DNA of 64,000 nt, from assembly GCF_000347635.1 (NCBI RefSeq), contig NC_020514.1, positions 1,178,001-1,242,000 on the forward strand, written 5' to 3'. The notes below the pieces were generated by a model. It did not search any database. It was not told where the DNA came from and saw only the letters and a list, made by a program, of their open reading frames with translations. Source of the stretch: Paraglaciecola psychrophila 170 (GTDB taxonomy: Bacteria > Pseudomonadota > Gammaproteobacteria > Enterobacterales > Alteromonadaceae). Shown here one piece after another: positions 46,878 through 55,803 of this stretch (its first letter is position 1; each line of letters opens with the position of its first letter). A program made the translations under genes and the position numbers.

Positions 46878-48089
46878 GTGCGTATTAAATCGCCTCAAGG
46901 TATTTTGTCTTTAGACAATATTTTACCCGAAGAACCTTTGTTAATGATGGGGGCGGGGCCCGTACCAATTCCAGCTAGAGTGGCTGCGGCAAATGGTATC
47001 GTGATCAATCATTTGGGCGACACTATGGCGCAGATTATTGAACAGGTAAAGTTGATGACGCGTTATGTGTTTCAGACCGAGACCGGGCATATATTAGGTG
47101 TTGCGGGTCCGGGCTCTGCGGCGATGGAAATGGCCGTGGCGAATTTGGTTTTGCCGGGCAGTAAAGTACTTAGTGTGTGTAGTGGTTTTTTCAGTAATCG
47201 TTTAGCCGAAATGGCCGAGCGTGTTGAAGCTAACGTAGTGCGTTTGGTGGTAGAAAAAGGACAAAGTGCAGACCCAGAAGTGGTAGCAGACTATATTGCA
47301 CAAAATCATCCTCAAGTGTTGACCATAGTCCAAGGTGAAACCTCAAGTACCGTCTGTAATACTAACTTGGCAGCTATCGCTGCAGCCGCCAAAGAACATA
47401 ACTGCTTAGTGATTGTGGATGCCGTTTGTACCTTGAGTACCATGGAATTTGATATGGACGAGTGGGGTATAGACGCGGTGATTACCGGCGGTCAGAAAGG
47501 TTTGTCATGTATTCCCGGCGTGTCGTTAATCGGTTTTTCTGATAAGGCTTGGCAACATATTGAGTCGCGCACTTACCAATTGCGTCATTGGTGTTTAGAT
47601 GCAAAGTTGGCTGATCAATTCTGGTATAAAAAAGCCTATCATTACACGGCACCTGTTTCAGGTATATTAGCTATACACGAAGCCTTAAGATTGGTCTGTA
47701 CAGAAACCCTGAAAGTGAGATTTGACCGTCACTTACGAAGTTCCAAAGCGTTGCAAGCAGGGATTGAAGCTATGGGGTTATCGCTGCACGTTAAGCCCGC
47801 AGCTCGCTTAAATTCTGTTGTGGGGATAAATCTGCCTGATGGGGTTGAAGGTAAACAATTACTCAGCACGATGTCTAATCGCTACAAAGTTGAAATATCC
47901 GGTTCGTTTGGTGCCAATATAGTACGTATTGGGCAGATGGGTGAACAATGCCGCGCTCATAACTTATTTCGCACCTTGCACGCGTTTGGCGCCAGTTTTA
48001 ATTGTCTTGGCCAAAAACTAGATTTACCAGCAGGTATGGCCGCATTAGAAAGTTCCTTAGATCAATACGGTTTTGACGACCAAATTTAA
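46878..48089 (+). CDS. Class V aminotransferase, alanine/serine-glyoxylate type
   Basis: GTG 46878 (after AAGGAATAAAT) gives 403 residues. The fold-type I PLP enzyme has GPGSAAMEMAVANLVLPGSK for phosphate binding, DAVCTLSTMEFDMDEWGID containing the cofactor Asp and the Schiff-base Lys in VITGGQKGLSCIPG. The opening LMMGAGPVPIPARV is typical of alanine-glyoxylate/serine-glyoxylate/ureidoglycine-glyoxylate aminotransferases. It uses glyoxylate or a related keto acid as amino acceptor. The BCCT gene lies upstream on the same strand, and a GntR/BenE pair converges on it. A link to choline/betaine or purine catabolism is possible but unproven. Confidence 0.92.
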   Translation: MRIKSPQGILSLDNILPEEPLLMMGAGPVPIPARVAAANGIVINHLGDTMAQIIEQVKLMTRYVFQTETGHILGVAGPGSAAMEMAVANLVLPGSKVLSVCSGFFSNRLAEMAERVEANVVRLVVEKGQSADPEVVADYIAQNHPQVLTIVQGETSSTVCNTNLAAIAAAAKEHNCLVIVDAVCTLSTMEFDMDEWGIDAVITGGQKGLSCIPGVSLIGFSDKAWQHIESRTYQLRHWCLDAKLADQFWYKKAYHYTAPVSGILAIHEALRLVCTETLKVRFDRHLRSSKALQAGIEAMGLSLHVKPAARLNSVVGINLPDGVEGKQLLSTMSNRYKVEISGSFGANIVRIGQMGEQCRAHNLFRTLHAFGASFNCLGQKLDLPAGMAALESSLDQYGFDDQI

Positions 48090-48106
48090 TCGAGTATTTG
48101 TCAATT

Positions 48107-48751
48107 TTAAAAATGCATGTTTTTATGTAAATAAGCCACTAAGGTCTCACCAGCTTTAGCAATATGTTGCCTTAAGATGGCTCTAGCCTTGCCTAGTTGT
48201 TTGGCTTTTATAGCTTCTAATAGCTGGTAATGCTGTTGCTGACTGATTTCTAAATAATCTAGCTCAACAGAATGAAATCCAATATAACGTGAACAAAGTT
48301 GATGCAGGTTGGCGATATTAAACAGAGTAGGCCTTTTAGCTAAGCCATAAAGACAAGCATGAAACTGCCAATTGAGTTCACCATGTTGGGCAATACTGAG
48401 CTTTGGTTGCTGCAGTTGTTCTAAAATATCAGTGGCTTGTCCCAATATTTGGTGATTGAGCTTTGGCATGGCGTGACCAAGAATAAGTGGCTCTAGATAC
48501 ATACGCATTATGTATAAGTCTTCTGCTTCGGTCGCACTTAACGGATGCACCATCACCCCTCGTTTTCCGCTTTGCGTTAGCCAACCCTCATTTTTTAATC
48601 GCTGCAACACATCACGAATAGGGATACGACTGACGCCATAGTCAGCGGCCAATTGTTGTTGTTTTAAAGGACTCGCTATAGGCAGCTTATTGTCACGGAT
48701 ATCTTGTTTTAATTGCTGATATAAGGCTTCTGCTGGCTGTTTGTCAGTCAT
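48107..48751 (-). CDS. GntR-family (FCD) transcriptional regulator
   Basis: The 214-residue protein has an N-terminal winged helix (ALYQQLKQDIRDNKLPIASP, LAADYGVSRIPIRDVLQRLK) and a C-terminal all-helical FCD ligand domain with metal-site residues around EPLILGHAM and ELNWQFHACLYGLA. FCD regulators respond to small carboxylic acids. It starts 3 bp after the BenE-family transporter gene, so the two form an operon. TGTATACA-type sites upstream of the transporter are its likely targets. Confidence 0.93.
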   Translation of the reverse strand: MTDKQPAEALYQQLKQDIRDNKLPIASPLKQQQLAADYGVSRIPIRDVLQRLKNEGWLTQSGKRGVMVHPLSATEAEDLYIMRMYLEPLILGHAMPKLNHQILGQATDILEQLQQPKLSIAQHGELNWQFHACLYGLAKRPTLFNIANLHQLCSRYIGFHSVELDYLEISQQQHYQLLEAIKAKQLGKARAILRQHIAKAGETLVAYLHKNMHF

Positions 48752-48754
48752 AAA

Positions 48755-49933
48755 TTACGCCCTCGCAAAACGGCTAATGGCCAATGTGCCAAGCCCAATG
48801 GTAATACCCCAAAATGCTGAGGCGATATTGAAAAAAGACACACCAGAGGCCGTCACTAAAAAGGTTATCAAGGCAGCATCACGATAGTCGGGCTGCTCAA
48901 ATGTCGATTGTAAACTTGCGCCAATAATACCCAACAAAGCCAAGCCTGCTAACGCCGCAATCATGGCAGCGGGAAAAGCCGCAAACAAACTCACTACAGT
49001 GGCGCCACAAATACCCGCCAGTATATTAAATGCCCCTGCGAATACTCCCGCAATATAACGTTTATCTGGATCAGGGTGAGCCTCTTCACTGGCACATATG
49101 GCCGCTGTAATAGCCGCCAAATTTAAAGTGAAAGCACCAAAAGGCGCGAACAATACGTTTAGTCCACCTGTCCAACTGAGTATCGGGGATACCGGCGCTT
49201 GGTTATGACCAGTGGCGCGTAAAATCGCAATGCCCGGCACATTTTGTGACGTCATGGTCACGACGAACAGGGGTAACCCTACACCTATCAACAAACTTAA
49301 ATTGAATTCTGGCCATGTCCAAACTGGCGTAGCTAGCGACCATCTGACTTGCTGTAGGTTGATTAACTCAAAGGAATAAGCACAAACAAATCCGGCTAGT
49401 AGCACTGCCACTATTGCATACCGAGGTAACCACCTTTTGGCGAATAGAAAAGTCACTAGCATTATCCCCACCATTAGCGGATCACTTTGTAGTGAGGTAA
49501 ATATACTCAAGCCAAACTGAACTAATATACCAGCCAACATGGCCGAAGCTAATGGCAAAGGGATACGTTTGGTTAAAGCATCGAACCAACCAGACAAACC
49601 AGTTAGCAGAGTTAACACCCCAACAAATACAAAAATACCAATAGCTTCGCTAACACTATTACCGCTGAGTGTGCTGGCCAGTAATGCGGCACCTGGAGTG
49701 GACCAAGCAATGATGATGGGGCGTTTGTAATACAACGATAAGCCTAAACAGCCCAGTCCCATGCTCATACCCAAGGCCCATATCCATGATTCAATTATTT
49801 CATTGCTAGCGCCAGCGGCAATCGCTGCTTGATATACAATCGCCCATGCACTGGCATAACCGACTAATACCGCGATAAAACCGGCACTAATAGCGGATAG
49901 GCTGAGGTCTGATATAAAGTTTTTGATCTTCAT
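48755..49933 (-). CDS. BenE-family benzoate/proton symporter-like transporter
   Basis: ATG 49933 gives 392 residues. An upstream TTG (49963) would place the start inside operator-like sequence and is rejected. The protein has about 12 membrane helices, including SAISAGFIAVLVGYASAWAI, IIIAWSTPGAALLASTLSGN and VVTMTSQNVPGIAILRATG, the BenE family signature. BenE-family members import benzoate or related compounds with protons; no benzoate degradation genes are in the window, so the substrate is open. The GntR gene directly downstream probably senses the imported compound. Confidence 0.9.
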   Translation of the reverse strand: MKIKNFISDLSLSAISAGFIAVLVGYASAWAIVYQAAIAAGASNEIIESWIWALGMSMGLGCLGLSLYYKRPIIIAWSTPGAALLASTLSGNSVSEAIGIFVFVGVLTLLTGLSGWFDALTKRIPLPLASAMLAGILVQFGLSIFTSLQSDPLMVGIMLVTFLFAKRWLPRYAIVAVLLAGFVCAYSFELINLQQVRWSLATPVWTWPEFNLSLLIGVGLPLFVVTMTSQNVPGIAILRATGHNQAPVSPILSWTGGLNVLFAPFGAFTLNLAAITAAICASEEAHPDPDKRYIAGVFAGAFNILAGICGATVVSLFAAFPAAMIAALAGLALLGIIGASLQSTFEQPDYRDAALITFLVTASGVSFFNIASAFWGITIGLGTLAISRFARA

Positions 49934-49934
49934 T

Positions 49935-49964
49935 TTTGTATTCAAATTTAAAAATGTATACAAA
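49935..49964. promoter_or_regulatory. Paired GntR-type operator sites before benE-like gene
   Basis: TTTGTATTCAAA (49935-49946) and AATGTATACAAA (49953-49964) are related 12-bp dyads 18 bp apart; the second contains the perfect palindrome TGTATACA. They fall 2-31 bases upstream of the transporter ATG. The TGT-ACA pattern fits GntR/FCD operators. Confidence 0.55.
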
Positions 49965-50281
49965 ATTTAGCATGATTTTAGATATGATTGAATTACTGAA
50001 CATAGGATGTACTTTAATTGAAATCTGAAATCTGAAATTTACTAGTTATGGAAGTAATCTACATCAAACCTAAAAGACGCAATTTGCCATTAAAGTCAGT
50101 CGATGACATTGTTTCTAATACTCATGATTGACACTTATAGGACTATAGTCAAGCAGAGCTAAAAGGCTGCAATGAGCGAAAAGCGGACATAAAATTGAGG
50201 TCCATTTACGATCACAAAAACTGGGAAAGTGGCAATTTGAAGATTTAAATTCTTTCTAAAAACGCACATTGAAAAATATAA
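49965..50281. other. Gap without a convincing gene
   Basis: A 27-codon frame starts at ATG 50048 (MEVIYIKPKRRNLPLKSVDD) and stops at 50129-50131. It has no identifiable relative. Nothing else stands out. Confidence 0.35.
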
Positions 50282-51319
50282 TTACAGACGCTCTGTAGGG
50301 CTATTAATAAAACACTTTTTAGTTATCTGATCAAAATTGTCTTCAGCCCAGAGATATCCAGCAAGAAAGTCACAGAACCATACAAATTGCTCAGCAGAAT
50401 CTATAAAATCAACCACTACCCAACCCGTATCAGCATCAGCTCCTCTATGGGATATGTTGTTTCTTAGTTCAATTGCTTTAGTAATTTGTCTCATGTGCTT
50501 TGTTTCCCTAAACTTAATAATTGAATCCTTATATTCTTCAAATAGTTCAGGAATGTAGTGCTTGAAAATCTTAACTAATGGAGGAGATTGCACTTCAGTT
50601 ATCAGCCAATTCACACTAGGAAAAGCCTCACCTATAAGCTCTTTTAAGCGAACTTCAACTGAAGCAACTCCAAGAACCAATGCTCCCCGTTTACTCACAC
50701 TGAGAATATCCCTCGCTTCCCTATAAAGCTCGTGGCCTATCGGTTCAGATTCCGAAGATGCAAAGAACTCAAGAAAATCAGGTGATATTACGTTTTCTAT
50801 AGAAACTCTTTTATCTTCCCCGTACATAATCCTATTTTCTAAATCACTAATATATATCCACGGGCCCTTCAAGCTGTGTGAGCAATAAGCATTTAAGGAC
50901 GATATTGGTTTAGCCTTTGAATCTAAATTAAATCGCCACCGCAAAACAGATACAAAAGATTTGACACGTTGTGTTGCATTAGTTTCGATTCGCTTTAAGT
51001 AAATAGATAACTCATCGGGAAAATGTTCCAACCCACAATCTTCTCCGCCTCTCATTTTAAGATGTTCTAAAAGAGTGGCTTTTTTACCTGTATCTGGGCG
51101 CTTCCCATCACAAAAAGCATTTAGTAACAGCTTAATATTGATCGGTGGTGTTATTTTTTCATCATATTCAACAGAGAATTGAGGATTTTGCCCTTCAGAT
51201 TTCTTAGGAATAATACGTGCCGTACCACTAATCAATTCTATTGAGTACACTTCAGTACTCTTAGTATTGCTTGTGTCGATTTGTATTCCTGAAATATCTG
51301 CGATTACTCTTAAGTACAT
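50282..51319 (-). CDS. Unknown protein with HEPN-like C-terminal region
   Basis: The 345-residue protein has no signal peptide or membrane helix. I do not recognise the N-terminal half (about 1-190). The C-terminal part is helical (SKRGALVLGVASVEVRLKEL, RQITKAIELRNNISHRGADA), and R286-N-N-I-S-H291 fits the R-x4-H motif of HEPN domains, with a polar residue after Arg. HEPN domains are often RNases in toxin-antitoxin, abortive infection and CRISPR systems, but many are non-catalytic. No antitoxin or nucleotidyltransferase gene is next to it. It is a lone accessory-looking gene between a transporter operon and a VOC gene. Confidence 0.65.
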   Translation of the reverse strand: MYLRVIADISGIQIDTSNTKSTEVYSIELISGTARIIPKKSEGQNPQFSVEYDEKITPPINIKLLLNAFCDGKRPDTGKKATLLEHLKMRGGEDCGLEHFPDELSIYLKRIETNATQRVKSFVSVLRWRFNLDSKAKPISSLNAYCSHSLKGPWIYISDLENRIMYGEDKRVSIENVISPDFLEFFASSESEPIGHELYREARDILSVSKRGALVLGVASVEVRLKELIGEAFPSVNWLITEVQSPPLVKIFKHYIPELFEEYKDSIIKFRETKHMRQITKAIELRNNISHRGADADTGWVVVDFIDSAEQFVWFCDFLAGYLWAEDNFDQITKKCFINSPTERL

Positions 51320-51652
51320 ATATGAAGCTTCCCGTTTTCGTCAACACCAGACTAGTCTAAAATACATTTTCGAAACAGTATTTCTGAAGTAAATAATATC
51401 TTGCTATATATCTCAATATGTCCGCAGTTGGCACATACTTGCCTGTCAATAGGCAACCAATAATGCCTGCAAAGGATCTAAACCGCCTATTTATTTTGAT
51501 TCGAGTGAAAGGTTGGTATTGGCTGCGTTCAGTTTTATAACTTCATAAAACTTACAACCGATCATAACTACGAAAAATTCTGTTTTTATCAATTTGTGCG
51601 TAAACTAGTTGCAACTAATGAATTGAATTCCAATTAAACCAAAGGAAATTTT
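51320..51652. promoter_or_regulatory. Intergenic region with a TAGTTGCAACTA palindrome
   Basis: No gene is seen. TAGTTGCAACTA at 51606-51617 is a perfect 12-bp palindrome about 36 bp upstream of the VOC gene ATG. It resembles operators of MarR-type regulators, but none is encoded nearby. AAAGGAAATTTT precedes the ATG. Confidence 0.4.
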
Positions 51653-52033
51653 ATGTTCAGTCATGTGATGTTAGGTGCTAACGATATACAAGAGTCAAAG
51701 AAGTTTTACGATGCCATACTAGGTGCACTGGGATATGACGAAGGGACAATTGATCCTAAGGGTCGTTGTTTCTATTTCACTAAAACAGGTATTTTGGGTC
51801 TAAGTGTACCCATTAATGGTGAGCCTGCGTGTCACGGTAATGGCAGTACTTTGGGGTTTGCAGTCGAAACCACAGAACTTGGTGATGCATGGCATGCAGC
51901 TGGTCTAGCAAACGGTGGAGTAGCTTGTGAAGATCCTCCTGGTGTGCGTGATGGCGGTGCGATGAAGTTATATTTAGCTTATCTTCGAGACCCTGCAGGC
52001 AACAAAATCTGTGCTATGAAGCGCATGACCTAG
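51653..52033 (+). CDS. VOC-superfamily (glyoxalase/bleomycin-resistance-like) protein
   Basis: The 126-residue protein has the two beta-alpha-beta-beta-beta modules of the vicinal oxygen chelate fold: MFSHVMLGANDIQESKKFYD at the start with a metal-ligand His, and AYLRDPAGNKICAMKR at the end. It matches the common VOC group annotated as lactoylglutathione lyase-like proteins. Substrate unknown. A clear ribosome binding site (AAAGGAAA) precedes the ATG. Confidence 0.9.
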   Translation: MFSHVMLGANDIQESKKFYDAILGALGYDEGTIDPKGRCFYFTKTGILGLSVPINGEPACHGNGSTLGFAVETTELGDAWHAAGLANGGVACEDPPGVRDGGAMKLYLAYLRDPAGNKICAMKRMT

Positions 52034-52050
52034 GTCGTTAATAAATACAT

Positions 52051-52085
52051 AAATGTTGTGGCGGGTACTTCCAGCCACAACATTT
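52051..52085. terminator. Bidirectional terminator
   Basis: AAATGTTGTGGC (52051-52062), 11-base loop, GCCACAACATTT (52074-52085): perfect 12-bp stem between the convergent VOC and symporter genes, with A/T ends suited to both directions. Confidence 0.85.
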
Positions 52086-52963
52086 CAGACACTCTTGGCA
52101 ATGCTTTTAGTTGGAAAGCGCCTAGCTCCAAATATCAATAATCCCGCACCCAGATACATCGCTAGACCATATATGCCTGCAGCAATAGCATAATCGGGTC
52201 TGTCTAAAAAAGTGATGGAGATCAGCATCGCCATTGCGCTATTTTGAACGCCGACTTCAATGCCCAATGTCACAGTATCTCGTTTAACTAGTTTAAAGAT
52301 TAACCCTAGCAACAATCCACTACCTATAGCCAATAGATTTAATGAGATAACAGCTTCTGACAATAATGCAAAGGACGTTAAAAACGTTGTTCGTTCTTGG
52401 TAGGTAATGGCCGCTATCATAAATATTAAAAAACCAGTAGAAAGCCGCCTAAAAAACACCTCGCTGCGTATCGCAAAATTAGCAAAGTTGTGCCTGATTA
52501 AGATACCGACAAGTACCGGTATTAAGGTAATGAAAATAAGACCTAAGGTGGTACTCAATAATGAAAATGACTCAACTGGGGTGTCGTTAAATTCCTCTAT
52601 AGCAAAGCGAATAATAAGTGGGGTGGTGACAACACAAATCAATGTGGTCACTGCGGTTAGACTAACCGACAGCGCGAGGTTTGCTCTGGCTAACTGACTA
52701 AGAATATTCGAGCTAGTACCACCGGGGCAGGCAGCAAGTATCATTATGCCTACCGCTAAGTGCTCAGATAAATTAAAAAATATTGCGATACCGTAAGCCA
52801 GTAGAGGCAAGATTAGTAGTTGCCCAAACAAACCTATCGCGACCGGCTTAGGCTCTTTACCAAGCTCTAAAAAGTCTTGTTTGGTTAAGCTTAAACCCAT
52901 ACCAAACATGATAAGCGCCAACACTAAAGGCAGAATAACTTGGGTTAAAATCGAATCGCTCAT
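52085..52963 (-). CDS. Bile acid:sodium symporter (BASS) family transporter
   Basis: The 292-residue protein has 9-10 membrane helices and the family motifs GQLLILPLLAYGIAIFFN, LAACPGGTSSNILSQLARAN and GVQNSAMAMLISITF. BASS proteins couple sodium to organic anion uptake such as keto acids, pantoate or sterol-like acids. The substrate is not deducible. The gene is single, convergent with the VOC gene. Confidence 0.93.
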   Translation of the reverse strand: MSDSILTQVILPLVLALIMFGMGLSLTKQDFLELGKEPKPVAIGLFGQLLILPLLAYGIAIFFNLSEHLAVGIMILAACPGGTSSNILSQLARANLALSVSLTAVTTLICVVTTPLIIRFAIEEFNDTPVESFSLLSTTLGLIFITLIPVLVGILIRHNFANFAIRSEVFFRRLSTGFLIFMIAAITYQERTTFLTSFALLSEAVISLNLLAIGSGLLLGLIFKLVKRDTVTLGIEVGVQNSAMAMLISITFLDRPDYAIAAGIYGLAMYLGAGLLIFGARRFPTKSIAKSV

Positions 52964-53113
52964 TGGGGAACTGTTCCTAATTAAAATTTAACGTTTTAAA
53001 CGGCAGAGGTCACTTGGCGTCGCGCATCGTATTCACATAGAAAAAGAAGAGCAACATCCCTCAGACCTCACTTCGCCTCACTGTATATTCTCTGCATTGG
53101 ATATACCTTTTAG

Positions 53114-53863
53114 TTAACTCATTTTAGCTAACAGACTTAATGGCGCAATTCGCGCAATGTACCTAAATAAAGCCCAAGGCCATTTTGGCACAAAACAGCT
53201 CGCCACTTCTTTTTCGATATCTTTGACTATGGCTTTACAGCCTGTTTCTAAGTCTACAATAAAAGGCACCGTTTTTACTTTTTCATTTATCTCAGTACGA
53301 ATAAAGCCTGGATGAATAGTGGTAACTTTAATCGGTGTGTTAAGTACATCAATACGAATACCTTCAGACATCGAGGTTAACGCGGCTTTGGTGGCAGCAT
53401 AAACTGTCATGGCTCTGCGGGCCCCACGTACTGCACTGACCGAGGATATTGTGACTAAATGCCCTGCGTTTTGACTTCGAAAAATTTCCATGGCTGCTTC
53501 ACATTGGGCTAAGGCTGAAACAAAGTTGGTCACAGCAGTTTGTTTATTGGCTTTAAAATACCCTGTGCCTAACGAGGCCCCTTTACCCATTCCAGCATTC
53601 ACTATTACGCGGTCCAGACTGCCTAAATCTGCAGCAAAGGCTTTGACTACCTCAAACACTTGGTCGTGGTCGTTAACATCTAATGAGCGAATAAACACTT
53701 TAATATCGGGGTTAATTGTCAACAATTCTTGTTTAAGTGCCTCTAAGTTGTCCATTCTGCGTGCGCATAAAGCTAAGTTACGCCCCATCTTGGCAAACTC
53801 AATCGCCATGCCTTTACCCAAACCCGAGCTAGCACCCGTAATTAAAATATTTTGTCTGATCAT
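53114..53863 (-). CDS. Short-chain dehydrogenase/reductase, last gene of the catabolic cluster
   Basis: The 249-residue SDR has the nucleotide-binding motif TGASSGLGKGMAIEFAK, NAGMG, catalytic Ser in TISSVSAVRGARR and YxxxK in YAATKAAL, followed by IHPGFIRTEINEK. It should use NAD(P)(H) on a hydroxyl or keto group. It is on the same strand as the phosphatase, kinase, SDR and acyl-CoA dehydrogenase genes, after a 124-bp gap containing an inverted repeat, so cotranscription is less certain. Confidence 0.93.
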   Translation of the reverse strand: MIRQNILITGASSGLGKGMAIEFAKMGRNLALCARRMDNLEALKQELLTINPDIKVFIRSLDVNDHDQVFEVVKAFAADLGSLDRVIVNAGMGKGASLGTGYFKANKQTAVTNFVSALAQCEAAMEIFRSQNAGHLVTISSVSAVRGARRAMTVYAATKAALTSMSEGIRIDVLNTPIKVTTIHPGFIRTEINEKVKTVPFIVDLETGCKAIVKDIEKEVASCFVPKWPWALFRYIARIAPLSLLAKMS

Positions 53864-53916
53864 CTTGTTTATTCGCTTATTATTGGTTAGATGAACTAAA
53901 AGCTAAAATTTTATTC

Positions 53917-53965
53917 ACCACAGAGGAACACGAGGGCACCCGGTGACCTCATTTTTCTCTGTGGT
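53917..53965. repeat. Inverted repeat ACCACAGAG...CTCTGTGGT
   Basis: ACCACAGAG (53917-53925) and CTCTGTGGT (53957-53965) flank a 31-base loop containing GGTGACC. It fills the gap between the SDR and phosphatase genes. It could be a terminator-like stem or a dispersed repeat. Confidence 0.5.
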
Positions 53966-53987
53966 TTAAAATTCTGTTTTTTAGCTG

Positions 53988-54683
53988 TTATTTGTAAGTC
54001 AGAAGGTGTTTACGATCGCCTTCGAATGCGCTGTGTTCGTTTAGTGACGATAAAATAGCACCTTTTCTGGTGCTGATTAATTTGGTGATACCGCAGTTTA
54101 CTAGAGTCCAGTTAAGCGCCATGAGGTTTTCTGCGGGTACACCGAGTATGGCTTGAGATAATAACGCTATCGGTCCACCTGAACTAAATACGGCTACACG
54201 TTTTTCACCATCTAGCTCACTTATTAAGTGAGCTAGAGCAGTTTGGATCCTGGCCTGATAATCAGGCCAGGACTCAATATAATCACTATTGTGTTGGCTG
54301 CCAATCCAGCGCTTAAAGGCTTGGCCAATGACTTGCTCTAGTGCTTTATGAGGATTTTGTTGTCGACTCATGTAGGCTTTTACGCCCTGTGCAGTGGCAA
54401 GCTGGGGGTCGAATTGGGCGAGTATGTCTTGATGGTCATACTCATTCCATCCCGCATCTAGTTGGGGGGTGATATCCGTTTGGCCCATAGCGGTTAAACA
54501 GCCATCTGCAGTTTGCTGGTGTCGCTGCATACTGCCGCGTAGGACTTTATCAAAACCGCCTAATCTCGCTTTAAAACTCTCGCCTATGTGTCTAGCTTGT
54601 TGTTCGCCAAGCTCAGATAAACAATCATATTCAGCTTTGCCAAAGGATGCTTGGCCATGTCTAATTAAATAAATCGCGGTCAT
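53988..54683 (-). CDS. Histidine phosphatase family protein (phosphoglycerate mutase-like)
   Basis: The 231-residue protein has the phosphohistidine motif AIYLIRHGQASFG (RHG at residues 8-10), an early SELGEQQARHIG, and the second His region in VAVFSSGGPIALLSQAI, where the usual GH is replaced by GG. That change may weaken catalysis or mark a subfamily. The gene lies 12 bp after the APH-like kinase gene in the same operon, so it may act on the same phosphorylated metabolite. That pairing is inference. Confidence 0.9.
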   Translation of the reverse strand: MTAIYLIRHGQASFGKAEYDCLSELGEQQARHIGESFKARLGGFDKVLRGSMQRHQQTADGCLTAMGQTDITPQLDAGWNEYDHQDILAQFDPQLATAQGVKAYMSRQQNPHKALEQVIGQAFKRWIGSQHNSDYIESWPDYQARIQTALAHLISELDGEKRVAVFSSGGPIALLSQAILGVPAENLMALNWTLVNCGITKLISTRKGAILSSLNEHSAFEGDRKHLLTYK

Positions 54684-54695
54684 ATATGTTCGCCT

Positions 54696-55799
54696 TTAGC
54701 GTTTGCCTTTGATGGCTTTACGGCATTGCCACAGCAAATAATGCACAAAGACCCCAATGTGTTTAAGGGCGGGATTATCCGTTTGTTTGTGGTGATATCG
54801 ATAATAAATTTGTTGAGCAATAGCCGCTAATCTGAATAAACCATAGACTTCATAAAAGGCAAAGTTGTCGACTTTAAAACCGGTTTTATCAAGGTAATAG
54901 GTAATCACTTCTTTACGGGTCAACATTCCGGGTAAATGTGTGGGTTGACGGCGAGTCGACTTGGCCAGTTTGTCGTCATCAGCTTGCACCCAATAGGCTA
55001 AGCTATTGCCTAAGTCCATTAAGGGATCGCCCAGTGTGGCTAATTCCCAATCCAATACGCCCAGGATCTTGGTTGGGTCATTCACATCCAACACCAAATT
55101 ATCAAAACGGAAGTCGTTATGGGTTAAGCAAATATGCTCGTGACTAGGCATATTGTTTTTAAGCCAATTCATTACATATTTAGCGCTGGGTACGTTCCAT
55201 GTTTTGGCCTTAGTATAGCGAGCACTCCAGCCTTCTATTTGACGTTGGGTATAACCTTCACCTTTGGCTAAATGGTGGAGTCCAGCCGCTTTGTAATCGA
55301 CTTTGTGCAACTCAATAAGACTATCTAAAGCATTCAGGCAAAGTTGACCTGTGGTGCCTTGTTCAAGTTTGAGTCCTTTGGGCAGGTTCATTCTTGGGAT
55401 CAAGCCGTTGAGTTTTTCCATTACGTAAAACTCTGCACCTAACACTGATTCATCATCACAATGGCCTAACATCTCGGGTACATAAGCATAAACAGGTTTT
55501 AGTGCTGTTTGTAAGCGATACTCACGACCCATATCGTGGGCACCTTTAGCTTTGGTTCCGGCAGGTCCGCGGCGCAAAATGACTTCATGCACCGCACCCT
55601 CTTCACCCTCTTCAGTTGGATAACTTAAGCAGTATGTCCAGTTAGATGCTCCACCGGAATATTGGGTCACCCTAGGCTCACCTTTGAGACTAGGAATATT
55701 ACTTTCAAGCCAAGGGATGAGCCCCGTTAAGTTAAGTTCTTCTCCCTTTCTAACTTGGCTTGCTTTGTCTATTAGGTTTTTTTTATCAGCATCGTTCAA
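54696..55799 (-). CDS. APH-family phosphotransferase (ACAD10/11-kinase-like)
   Basis: The 367-residue protein has the aminoglycoside phosphotransferase fold: ATP-binding region in VTQYSGGASNWTYCLSYPT, catalytic loop CLTHNDFRFDNLVLD and metal motif VLDWELATLGDPLMDLG. It matches the kinase that in animals is fused to acyl-CoA dehydrogenase in ACAD10/ACAD11, and that in Pseudomonas acts with LvaC on 4-hydroxyacyl-CoA during levulinate use. An acyl-CoA dehydrogenase gene is encoded two genes upstream. A hydroxyacyl-CoA kinase role is therefore likely, not an antibiotic-resistance role. It follows the SDR gene by 4 bp. Confidence 0.92.
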   Translation of the reverse strand: MNDADKKNLIDKASQVRKGEELNLTGLIPWLESNIPSLKGEPRVTQYSGGASNWTYCLSYPTEEGEEGAVHEVILRRGPAGTKAKGAHDMGREYRLQTALKPVYAYVPEMLGHCDDESVLGAEFYVMEKLNGLIPRMNLPKGLKLEQGTTGQLCLNALDSLIELHKVDYKAAGLHHLAKGEGYTQRQIEGWSARYTKAKTWNVPSAKYVMNWLKNNMPSHEHICLTHNDFRFDNLVLDVNDPTKILGVLDWELATLGDPLMDLGNSLAYWVQADDDKLAKSTRRQPTHLPGMLTRKEVITYYLDKTGFKVDNFAFYEVYGLFRLAAIAQQIYYRYHHKQTDNPALKHIGVFVHYLLWQCRKAIKGKR

Positions 55800-55803
55800 G
55801 GTA

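Noticed and set aside
54696..55799. Aminoglycoside resistance kinase
   Set aside because: Operon context with acyl-CoA dehydrogenase and SDR genes and similarity to ACAD10/11 kinases point to metabolism.
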